Origin: Muricea muricata
Lineage: Eukaryota; Cnidaria; Anthozoa; Malacalcyonacea; Plexauridae
DNA: 64,000 nucleotides
Reading direction: 5' to 3'
Assembly (NCBI GenBank): GCA_963855995.1
Contig: OY979717.1
Span: 7,241,290-7,305,289 of the forward strand
The notes under the pieces are model-generated. The model saw nothing but the letters and a program-made list of their open reading frames with translations, was not told where the DNA came from and searched no databases. A program made the translations under genes and the position numbers. This document shows, piece by piece, positions 12,654 to 24,600 of this stretch; within the stretch, counting starts at the first letter, position 1; each line of letters starts with the position of its first letter.

Positions 12654-15600
12654 AATGGTTTATTGACATATTTTAGCACGTTTCGTGAATTACAATATGT
12701 TTACAACTTAAATTTACGCATAAAAGTTTTTACAATTAGAGTTATTTAAAACTATTATCTAAAAATGCAATTTGCCATGCATAATACAGTAAAGTGGTTC
12801 CATTGTGGGACATAAATACATTATATTAAAATGATCCAAGTACATTAATACAAAGTTAGTTAGAAGGTGACAAAGATATTTTTAGTATGATACAATTCGC
12901 ACAGTGTTATATGTAGGCCATTGCAGGAAAAAAACTTTTCTTATATCTGTCAGTGCGGCATTTAGGAAGGGACAGACATGAACTGTTTCGAAGATTCATC
13001 GACGTACTCACCTGTCGTGTGGGAGGCAGAAGATGGTTGAGACGTGAATTGGGGTGCTTAATATTTGATAGCATTTTCGAACAAAGCTTAAGTCTCCTTT
13101 CATCAAGACGATCACATTTGGCAACACTCAGTGCGTCTGTATAGTGAAGATCTGGAAACACGATGCGCATAACCCTTTTTTGGACCTTCTCGATCTTTTC
13201 AGATAAGTAAGCGGGGATACTGTTGGACCACACTGCGCAGCAGTACTCCAATACAGGTCTTATCAACGTGAGATAAATATGGATTAAATCTTGTGGTGGA
13301 ACACCTGAGCGTTTAAGCACTCTTATAATATATATTCGCTTTGAAGCTTTAGTGATTATGTTTTTACTATTATCATTCCATTTTAGGGTGTCCATCAATT
13401 TCAATCCCAATAATTTATGCGATGAAACTCTATCCAAGGGAATGTCATTGATAGACAAGGAATCGAGATCTGGTGAGATTTGTAACGGGCAGATGACCAT
13501 TTCTTTGCACTTTTTTGGATTTAGATTCATATTATTGCTTGTGGACCAATTCGAAATTTGGTCTAGATCGAACTGTAATCTAGATGGTGTATCGATATTA
13601 ATAACTTCTGATAATGACATATCGTCAACATATTTCCAATGATTCGCCTTCAAAGGGGATTTCAATGCGAGGTCATTGATCATAACGACAAATAGTATTG
13701 GACCAAGCTTAGTTCCTTGGGGGACACCTGCATGAGTTGACTCCCATTCAGTTAGGAAAGAACTGAATTTAACAGCTTGGCGCCGGCTGCTGAGGAAACT
13801 ACAAAGCCAAAGAATAAGATGCCGTCTAACACCCAGACCAAGCAACTTTCTAACCAGGATGTTGTGATCTATATGATCGAATGCTTTACTGAAATCCAAA
13901 AAGCAAATCCGCAGGTACTGCGACGGCTGATCGAGCGAAGAAAGCCAATTCTCAAACATATCAAGAAGACAGTAGGTAGTGGACGAGCCTTTCAGGGAAC
14001 CGAATTGTTGTGGATCTATCTCACTCTGAACATCCTCTATTAGCCACTTCACAGCAAAATCTTCTTGGACCTTAGAAATACATGGCGTAAGGGAAATGGG
14101 TCTTAGATCATCGTCGCATGTAACCGGGGTGGTTTTAGGTACAGGGGAAACATATGAATCTTTCCACAACTTGGGGAATAGACCAGAAGAAAATGATGCA
14201 TTAAATATTTTTGTCACAGGACCTGCAAGTTCTGGTGCAAATTCTTTCCAGATGCGGTTAGGGATACCATCAGGTCCAATGGTCTTACGAGGATTCAATT
14301 TTGACAGTTTTCCACATACTTCAAATGTACTAATAGTTGGTAATTCCTGTTGTGCCGGTAGAAACGCTGGTAATGTGGCACTATCCAAAGGAAGGATGTC
14401 CGAGGCAACTGAGATATAGAACTTGTTTAGTCTAGTGGCTAGGTTTAGTCCTGATATGGCATTTCCATCTTCATCTTCGTAGCAAAGTGTGGTTGTGTTT
14501 GTCGATCTACCAGATAACTTATTGATTAGGTTCCACCATCTTCGCGGATTACTACTTCGATTACACACATTTTCCCGGTAAAATGTTTCTTTTCTTTCAG
14601 CAATGGCTTTTCGCACTTTATTCTTTATATGTTTAAATTGCTCACGAGTACCTAGATAATACGCCCGTTGTCTTTCCACAATTAATTGTTTGATCGATGA
14701 CGTCATCCATGGTTTGTCGGTATTATGAATTCTTACTGTTTTAGTTGGAAAAAACAAATCAATGGCTGACTTGAGATCAGATGTTAGAGATTCAGCCATT
14801 TCATCAGGGGAAGGACTCTCTGCTAGATTGCTGAACCAGCTGTGTCGGTAGGTCCATCTTCCAAAAGCATCAATTGATGATTTCGGAAAAAGTTTCATTG
14901 CGCACTTCTTTTTAGGGGGGAAGTCTCCCAGATCGTGGTTTCGGCTATCTTTCGAAAGAGGAACCCAGGTGATTATATTGTGGTCTGAGGTTCCTAAGGG
15001 TGCATTCTGTACTGGGCTGTAATAGTATTTACTGATATTAGTAACAATAAGATCCAATATAGATGATTCCCGCGTGGTGCATTCGACAACTTGTTTGAGA
15101 TTGTGGTGTAAGGTCAGGTCAGATGCATCAAGTTTATTGAAGTCCCCGAGAATAGCTATACCACAATCTGGATAACGGTTACAGACCACGTCAATTGTGT
15201 CAATTAAATATGCCATAATATCCTTCTGTTCCTGGGACGATTTGTCTGGGGGGTTGTATATTGCAGCAATCATAATTCCTGACAAAGGACGTGGTAAGCG
15301 ATGTGGACGTGACCAAATCCACATGCATTCATAAAGTGGGTTTTCCAGATCAAGCCTACGCTTTGAAGGTATAGTATTAGAGATGTATACGCACACACCA
15401 CCACCACGACCAATTGGTCGGTCTCTCCTGTGCAGCGAGAAGCCCGGAATATGAATTGAATTGGAATGGTGCAGTTCATGTAACCATGTCTCAGTTGTGA
15501 CCACTACGTCTGGAGACATCACTTTTATGGTCGCCGTTAGCTCATCTACTTTAGGCATTAGGGAACGTACATTACAGAGTAAAAAACATGGTAGATGTGA

Positions 15601-18600
15601 TGATTTGCATGGCTCATTAGATTTACCTATTACCGAGGCGGTGGTTGATGTGGGTATATCAACTAGGCAGGCGTTTGTTCTACGATGGTTGGATCGAGTT
15701 GTATTTGGTGAAAGTCGCTGTGTGATACGAACTTTGATAAACTGCGTTCTCGGGTCGTATCTGGAAGGGTTTATGATTGGTGATAAAGAATCATTGCATA
15801 TAAAGGAATTTTCACTGACCAAGGGCAGGGGGTCGTCGATCAGTAGTGGCTGTGTTGTGGGCGAAATTAATTGTAAGCCATCATTTGTCGCACAAATGCG
15901 AGATGAGTCGCTCTCTCCTTCTGTCGTGCGCGAAGGAAGTTCCGATCTTTTATATAATGATAGCGCTGGGGAAAATCCGGCTGATACATTTCACAATCAT
16001 TCAGAATGTAATTTTGTGATTGGTATTCGAGATAGTTAGGTTGGAACTGACTAGCTTGTTGGTTTTTCCTTTCATAACAGTTTTTACTGTCAGTTGGCAA
16101 ATCAGCTTGACTGCTTGACTTGACGCGGGTATGTGTAGTATTAATTGGGTGGGTATTTGTCGCAGCGGAATATTTCTGGCTTTTGTCATTTCTTTTCGTA
16201 GGGATTTTACGTTCAGACGAGTTTATATTTCCAATCAAGGGTAATTGGTTTAGCCAATTGGGGTCATTAACTACAAGATGATTTTTAATATCAACCCTTA
16301 CTCTTTCGCCCATTTGATCTGAAGCTTTGGTTGACGGCGGGTGTGGTTGCATGGTTTCGGTTAATGGCTTGTTATTATTGTTCAATATTAATGTGACATT
16401 ATCATGTATATAGCTTGGCGAAGACAAGCCTTCATGAATTTCATTAATTATTTCGTGTCGCTCACACACGGGAATAGATTGTACGTTACTATCCGCTCTG
16501 GGCTCGACAGATATAATGGAGCTTTGGTTTAATCTGGCTTCTTGGGAACGTTCCCTTGCTGGTTTATTCACTATACAATTGGGCGTATTTTCAATTAAGG
16601 GTAATTGATTTAGCCAATTGGGGTCATTAACCAAAGGGTGATTTTTAATATCAACCCTTACTCTTTCACCCATTTGATGTGGAGCTTTAATTGGTAGTGA
16701 GTGCGGTTGTACGGATTCAGGAAACGATATGTTATTATTGTTCGTTATTAATATGGCATTATCATGTATATAACTTGACGAAGATTCGCCTGTGTGGGTT
16801 TCATTAATTATTTCATGCTGCTCACGCACCGGAATAGATTGTTCGTTACTATCCACTCTGAGCTCGGCAGATATAATGGAGCCTTGGTTTATACTAGCCC
16901 CTGGGGAATGTTCCTTTACCGGTTTGTTCACTATACATTTGAGCGTATTTTCTAAGGAATCAATTCTCCCAACGAGCTTTCCAATTGTGTGTCTATTTTC
17001 ATTAGATAATAAACAAAGTTCTGTCTCGAGCTTTTTGTTTTTAATGTTTAAATCGCAAATCTCAATTTGCATCTTCATCGTATCATTGATAACATTATCA
17101 ACATTGTTAGGAGAGTATACATCCTGGGAATTAATTACACTCTGAAGTGCATCGACTTGGCTTCGCAATATTTCCAGTTCTAATTTAATACCATCTATCT
17201 CCGATTTACATTCGTCTTGACACTCCCCAGCAGCAGCCAAAATTGTATTAAAGTTGGGACCTCCTTGATCAAAACTATCACAGGCAGCCATCGGAGACTC
17301 TTCGCTACTTGACTCCGAATCACGCACTTGGGAGGCCGGTTCGTCAGCCGGCTGTTCACCCACAGCCGTCGACACACTGTCCTCATTCAACCGATTGCCG
17401 GCCATCGACAAGAGTATCAATCTCGCCGATTCAGCAGCCGTAATATCACCATAGAACACTATGGTATTTTGCTTTCCACGATACCAAACAAAGCCAAATT
17501 GTTGTTGCTCAAATTCGAAAGACTTAAGCGTAAACTTTTTAGCATAACCGCCAGGCGACGACCATTTACCGTCCAGACAAAGTGATAATTCTGTAAACGA
17601 TTTTAAGTCTTCCAAGGACCCCAGCCACTTCAGTTTTCCCTCATCAGCGACTAAATACTTCGCCAATCTGTACGAAACGCCATCTGGAGACAAAAGAAAC
17701 CTTTCGGCACAGGTTTTAATCTTTTTAATAGCTTCGCAACCAGTTCTTATTATTCCCATGTATTCGTTGGTTCGTTCACCAAACGCCATCCGTATAAGAT
17801 ATATAAAAACTTTGATTAAAATAGATTGATATTATTAAAACGCCGGAGCTCAAAATACACGTCTGTACCATATCAAAATACACTGTATACACCGTATATT
17901 CGTCTGTACCATATCAAAATACACCGTATATTTGCTTGTCCTTAATACATTCACCCCACACCGGTCTCACATTGACCCAACATAGACCTTTTGTCGGCCC
18001 CACACCACCCTCTAATCAACCTCGTATAAGCAGATGGTCATCTGCATATACCAATAGTTGGGATCTACACAATGGTTATAGCTGTCAATACCCAACAGTT
18101 AGGGCCTTATCAGCATTTGAGCACCTGCTCATAACTGTTCATGAGCACATGCTCACACGCTCATAGGTCCCGATGTGGCTAGCCAAGTTAGTATAGCTAT
18201 ATTTTGTTAGTCTTGTACAAGTTTATGCGATGAGGAGATGAGCAGGTGCTCATAACTGCTCATGAGCACATGCTCATACGCTCATAAAAATACAGTGCTG
18301 CTCAGTGACAAGGCATTTCTACACAGTCAGTTCTAGCGGAATGAGCTGTAAATTTTGCGGGAAAGCATTTAATCGTGGTTTCAATCTCCGTCGACACGAA
18401 AACGAGCATTGTCCGCTGAAAAGCGAGGAGAGAGAAATGTCAGAAACAGAAATTCAGAGCTCAGAAGATGATGCTTCGAGCGTTGCAACTGACGGGTCTC
18501 AGAGTTCGATAACAGGAGACTCGGAAACCGAGGAGGAAGAAGTGGATCCTTGGATGCCCATGGTAGAAGAAGCGATGCAAAAGCATAAGGCGGCTTTTCA

Positions 18601-21600
18601 GGAGATGAAGATGAATTTGACTCAAAGTGGTCTGGATGAGGAAACCGCTGGGAAACAGCTTACTCTAATATTCTGCCTGAGCTCCAAAAGGAATTGGAAA
18701 GTATCTATTTGCAGCGTCTCCAATGGATACAACAACTAAAGAAAGATCCAGTGCATAAGAAAATAATGGAAACAAAAGATGCGCTCGTGAACGATGATCA
18801 TTTTGATCAAGAAGAGGCTATGGAAGCAGCTGTCAATAAGAGAAAATAGAATTAAAAGACATTTAAAAGACTACAGTTTTACTAGTTTTACTGAGGACAG
18901 TGATGATGAAGAAGATTATTAACTACATTAATATTTGTCATATTGTTCTCAATAAAATTATATATACATATCCGAGTTTGATATTATTTTAATATGTGGG
19001 AGGGTTATAACTGTTGGGCCACATAGGGCCTTATGAGCGTATGAGCATGTGCTCATGAGCAGTTATGAGCAGATGCTCATCTGCTCATCGCATAAACTTG
19101 TACGAGACTAACAAAATATAGCTCTACTGTCTGTAATACTTACAAAAATAAATTATTCCAAACGTTAATCCGTGTGTTAATTTATGCAAACCAAGAAACG
19201 CTCTAATATTTTTCTCCAAAATCAGTACGATTTCGTATTCGTCATACCCCCTTTATCTCCCTTTTCATACTTCGCAGCACACATGAACCACCTGTCCAGT
19301 CTTTACTTATAATACGCTTCAAGACATCAACATCCGAAAATGGAAACAGTTGGAGCTTTACCTTCACCAGGCGTTATTTTGCGAACAGCTATAATCCATC
19401 TATTTGGTATACTATCGGAAAACGGTATAGAAGAAAAGCAATGCCATTTCTGTTTTGAAGCTATCTAGGCCGAAGAGGTACTCGCTATGAATACACCGTG
19501 TTGTCACCAAGGTGCTCACTGTGAGTGTTTTAGACATTGGGCAGCATCGTCCGTGGTCGACGGGACAGTGCGTTGTGGCTATTGCTGGACATTATTCCCG
19601 GACAATCAACTATGTTTTTTATGTTTGGAAAAAAGAGCGACAACGAACAGCTTATGATAACTAATTGTTGACACACAACAGTGCACGCAGAATGTATAAT
19701 GCTAGTCCGATCAGTGCTTTGACGTCGTCCTGGAATGCGGACAAGTTACATACTGTGGGTGTCTTTGGACTGATGTGTGAACATCATAAAACCAGCAGGA
19801 CAAACAGTATCTAATATCTAAAACAAACAGTATCTAAACCTATATATGTATACTTATACTTAAGGTATGGTAAGGTAGGTAGTAATGTATACTACTAATT
19901 TTCATTTTGTCAATACATCTTTCTAAAAACCTGTTTTTTCCGAATACCGCCGTGCGCACATCCTCGTGTGGATCGAATAATGCGCACATCCTCGCGTGCA
20001 TCCGGATAGTGCGAACATTCTCGCGTGTATCGGATAGTGCACACATCCCCGCGTGCATCGGGATAGTGCGCACACCCTCGCGTGTATTGAGATAGTGCGC
20101 ACATCCTAGCGTGCGCACATCCTTGCAATGACGTCATTTCTCTACATACAGGCTTGCATACTAATTACTTCCGCCGCCAAACGGGGGTAATACTACTGAC
20201 CAGGCTTTTAGCTTTCGATTGTTATCATTTTTGTGAAATTTGAAGAAAGATTGGGCAAATACGAATCAAATGAAAATAGCCGGTCGAAATCGCATATTTT
20301 CACCGTTGGGAGTTTATTGAAAATCTGTTGAAATTTAAACCCATTAGGGAATTAAATTACAAAATTAATTGACCAATTCTAGCTTAGGAAGTAAACTTCT
20401 GGCGTTTTATTAGTGATGTTAATTGTTCTCGTGACAGATACATAATTAATGAAATTTTCTTTTCTTATTCCCTGCCCTAGTAATGCTCAGAGGTGAAAAT
20501 ATGCGATTTCGACCGGCTATTTTCATTTGATTCGTATTTGCCCAATCTTTCTTCAAATTTCACAAAAATGATGACAATCGAAAGCTAAAAGCCTGGTCTT
20601 TCCGCCTGCGAAAGAATGATTTCTGTAGATTGTATAATGAACGCACTAGAGCGCTGCAAACTTTGATTACCTTTTTTTTTTATACACCCTGTATATCATA
20701 GGTTTATATATTTCAAGCAGAGGTCCCTGAACCTGAAGCGATCTTCAAGCTCTTTCGGAGCAAATTTAAGGTCAAAAATATTGACCCGTCCAAACGTATA
20801 CCCACTCATGATGATGCCCGAAGCTAAAACAGAAGTAGCAAATATGCGTGTATGTCGTTTTATAACTTGGTTATTCATAATGATAATATTATCAATTTAA
20901 AGTTTCGTGGCCATCAGGATATTACAGCCTTCCTAAACCAAGATCAGGATGTCCTAACGTTTGGAAGGAGGGATGGTTAAGACAAGACCTTGAAGATAAT
21001 ACGAATAAAAGGATGGAATTCAAGAGTAAATTTTCTTTTATTTTTCACATGAATGCGAGTATCACCGATGAATTTATTGATAGAACATTTTGCACAAAAG
21101 AAAGATGGACGTATGGACCAATGTGGCCAAAAGGTAAAAATGTCACTTTCACTTTTTGTCTTTTTTTATCGACAGTCGTTATCTTTTTCAATAGTATGTC
21201 TCTTTTTAAAAGCAATGTCGCCTGTTGATCGGTGTTGCCTCTTAGTGGACCTCCCTATTAGCCTTTCATTTCATTGTAGCTACTAACAATATATGTAGAC
21301 TCCTTATCTGCTGTCTATTCACTATCAAAATACCACCTCCTCCACCAAATACAACGTTGACCATCGCATGAACTGTTAACAGTGAAGTTATTGCAAACGT
21401 CCACATTGTATGGAGGGAGGGGTGGAACACTGTGGAAATTATCGTTTTGTCTACTAATTAATTTCCATGATTTTAGTTAAAATAAATTACAACCACAAAT
21501 GTTAATTTGAGCGTTTTTCATTATTATGCAAATACTTGGGACCTCACAGCATATGAGGACTTATAAAAGTGCAATTTTCAAAGTCGAAGTACTTCACATG

Positions 21601-24600
21601 CATGTGATTAATCATGGTCTACGTAGTGACGGGAATATTAGCGCATGGTTTTAGTTCATTTTAATGCTTTAAAATTTCACAAACATGACTCACAAACAAT
21701 GTGAGTCACTTCGTAAGTTCTTCACTGTCCCTCTTTCATTCGTCCTATCCCAATACCTAATGAAGGCAACACTATGCTAAATCTTGGTGGAAGTCCTGTT
21801 CAATAATTATATGCACAGTGATTTTGCATTTTGTACAAGCATATTAATTGCATATCTCGACCAAAGACGAAATAAACTAGAAAAGAAGACGGTTTTATAG
21901 GCATTTTAACGTCATATTTTATTACGCGGCCTAATCACGATAATCTTTCAATTAAAATAGTTCCATGCCCAATGTTTGCCGACAATGAAGTTTTACCAAG
22001 TGAAAAAATAAGTAGTTATATAATTGTAATTTATCATTATACTTTAATTTGGTAAGGTAAAAGTTTAAAGTTATTGTGAAGTCAGCGGTGCGCAGTGTAA
22101 GAATGTGCTTAGCTGAGCCAAGATATGGCTGTTACAATCTACTACTGACACAATATGACTTTTCCAACACTTTTCTTTTAGTGATACTTCAATAAAATTT
22201 TCAGGCAATACTTTTTTACTTTTACTTAAGTGCAATTTTTTATCAGTGCTTCAACTTCTGCTTAAGTAAAAACTTTTTATTTTATTTAAGTAAACATTTT
22301 GAGTACTTTACTGAACACTGACCATCATTAACATAATCAAACTATTTTTATCTTAGGAATTTATTGTATTTACAAAAAGTGGAGTTGCCCGTGGGAAATG
22401 GTGGAAGGATCAATACTCTGGGATGACGAAGACAATCATAATGGCAACGCTAATAAAGGTTCATTGCCTGCTTTAACTATTTATAATTATCAGAAGAAAG
22501 ACACAAAGCTGTACTACTGTTGCCAAACTCAAGGGGAATGGTATAAGCCAATAACACTACCAACCAACAAACCTTTCTATCTATTACCTTATGGATCGCA
22601 GAACTGTCAGCGTGTAAGCTGGACTGTCAGTTCTCTGGAGTACATCGTATACGACACTGAAGATGACAACAACGGGGATCTATTTGAAGGACATCATGTT
22701 TTTACTGATCAAGTGAAAAGTTTGCCTAAAGTATATTATTGCTATTACGAAGGTATTACATTTCAAATATTTTACTTCTTTTATTAACAATTTTCTAAAA
22801 AAGAATGATAAAAAGAAATCTCATGTACGACATGAAACATCAACATTTAGAAGATGAAATCAAGGGCAGCGCTAACGTTAACTAGGGAGGGAGGGGGGTA
22901 TATTCATGCATATATTCGTGTTCTGACCGACTAATTTCTTTTAAAATCAACACTCATAATAACTGATTTCAAAAGAAATTAGTCAAGCAGAACCTAAATA
23001 TATGAATATAACCCCAAGCAAACTTCACCAATTCTTATGTTCAAGGAGGACAAGGAAAACTTAAATGCGAGAAAATATGGAGTCTATGTTCGAGTGGAAA
23101 GAACAATATCGTTCGCTGCGCTCACTTGTGAGATATTGTTCTTGACACGAGAACATAAAATCCATATCTTTGAGCTACCGCGTCATGTTTTATTTATTAT
23201 ATGGACCTTTACAGTGACACAATAATACACAATGACGATAAAAATTAACGTTTTAATAGTAAAAACAGTTTTCTGACCAAAACGGCAAATGCTAAAACCA
23301 GGTACATACATACCTCACAACATGTAAGAAAGATTAATAAATACATTAAAAGTTTAAAATATTTGCTGGCATCGACGTGTTTCGTTACAAACCTTAAATT
23401 GGCGGCCATTTTGAAAACAACAACAATAAAAAAGGCGGTAATTTGTCGATATGCCACCATTTAACTATATAATAGATCTGGAAGGATGACTTCAGTGCTT
23501 TGAGCATATTGGCTGAAGCCGGCACGCTGGAAAATCAACATTCAAAAAGACGGGGGAGAGGTCGGATTTGGTTTTCGAGGCCTAGGAGTGAGAATTTTTT
23601 CACTAGTTTGTTTTCGAGCAAAAATTGGCAAGAAATACACGGTTTTTGTCGGAAAACATCATAGTTCAGGATTCATACCAGGTTTCCTGTTTGGTTTCAA
23701 CTGTCTTACACCTGTCTGCAGCAAAAAGGGAGCATTTTGACTGTATATTTTATATTTTACAACATTTTGAAAAAATTATAAATGCTTGTGCGTTTCAAAC
23801 AAACTTTGCTCTTGAGCTAATAAAACATTTGTAGTGAAACCTTTAAACAGTCCCGAACTTATTTTGCAGTGAACGCCAGGTATCCCTCTTTATCCTGAAC
23901 CTTTAATCCTTGCTTTAGCCCTTTCAAAACATGAAGAAATTGATCGATGTTTTTTTAATGGTTTTAGTGGTGTTATACTGTTATTTTCGGCTTCGCAGTT
24001 TGTTTATTAGTTCAATGGACCAACCGACTGTAGTATAAACAATATTTTTTAAATACATTTTGTTCCACACTAAAACGTTTAATCGTCTTAAAACTTCGCA
24101 TACGGATGTATTTTGTATGGAGTTAAATAATTCCTGTGGTTTCACGTTTTAGTTCTTACTTCAACTTTCAAAAACTCAGAAAAAGTAGCCAAAATCTGGC
24201 GGATTTTTCGTAATTTTCGTCTTTGCTTCAACATTTTTCCGTGATAGTACGATTTTTGTCAAATTTTGTAACATATTATATAAATTCAACTGTCATTGTT
24301 TAAATATTTATGGATGTTGAGATCTGTTAGTAGATTTAAATAAAGAATTTTACTGATACAAAAATGATATTTTTTAACGAAGTTCTTTAAAAGGACTGAG
24401 TCTACCTGCAAAGTAAACTCAAAGTCGGCTTCAATTTCCCCCTCGGACTTATCGCTCCAGATCTATTATAGTTCAATGTTGCCACTTGCAAGCGTTACAT
24501 ACGAAAGGTCCCGGATGTAGTGACATATGGATACTACGAGTGTATTAGTAGTCTATAAAACACCCTTGCCCATATAATAAATAACTATGTACGCGCAGTG

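Larger units (their letters stand above)
12618..17840 (-). mobile_element. Full-length LINE with two intact ORFs (CR1/Jockey group)
   Basis: Non-LTR retrotransposon on the - strand inside the Polinton-like element. ORF1 is 15867-17789 and ORF2 is 12907-15822, 44 bp apart. The 3' end is a 35-nt poly-T on the + strand (12618-12652), that is a poly-A tail, with AATAAA just upstream in the sense direction. Both ORFs are open and the tail is long, so the insertion is recent and could be active. The 5' boundary near 17840 is a guess; I did not find a target-site duplication. The clade is placed only as APE-endonuclease LINE of the CR1/Jockey group. Confidence 0.88.
10937..20197. mobile_element. Polinton/Maverick-like non-autonomous element, 9.3 kb
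   Basis: Begins AGTAGTATTACCCC and ends GGGGTAATACTACT, with the 6-bp target duplication GACCAG at 10931-10936 and 20198-20203. TIRs are about 1.17 kb (10937-12102 and 19016-20197). A 6-bp duplication, AG-initial termini and kilobase-scale TIRs are the known hallmarks of Polintons. The usual Polinton genes (protein-primed DNA polymerase, integrase, protease, ATPase, capsid) are absent. What remains is a RING-like frame in each TIR, a coiled-coil ORF (12250-12573) and a broken C2H2 gene (18341-18922). A 5.2-kb LINE is inserted inside; without it the element is about 4 kb. Confidence 0.78.
10840..20691. mobile_element. Mariner-type MITE split by the Polinton-like element
   Basis: The left piece is 10840-10936 and the right piece is 20198-20691, with the duplicated GACCAG counted once. 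They sum to 585 bp, exactly the size of the uninterrupted copy at 31585-32169. The ends are TA/CAGGGTGTATCAAAAAAAGG and the inverted equivalent, with long TIRs of at least 140 bp. The insertion was at the hexamer GACCAG. Confidence 0.88.

Noticed and set aside
22170..22322. hAT MITE ending GTACTTTACTGAACACTG
   Set aside because: Only one end is visible; no inverted partner or 8-bp duplication.
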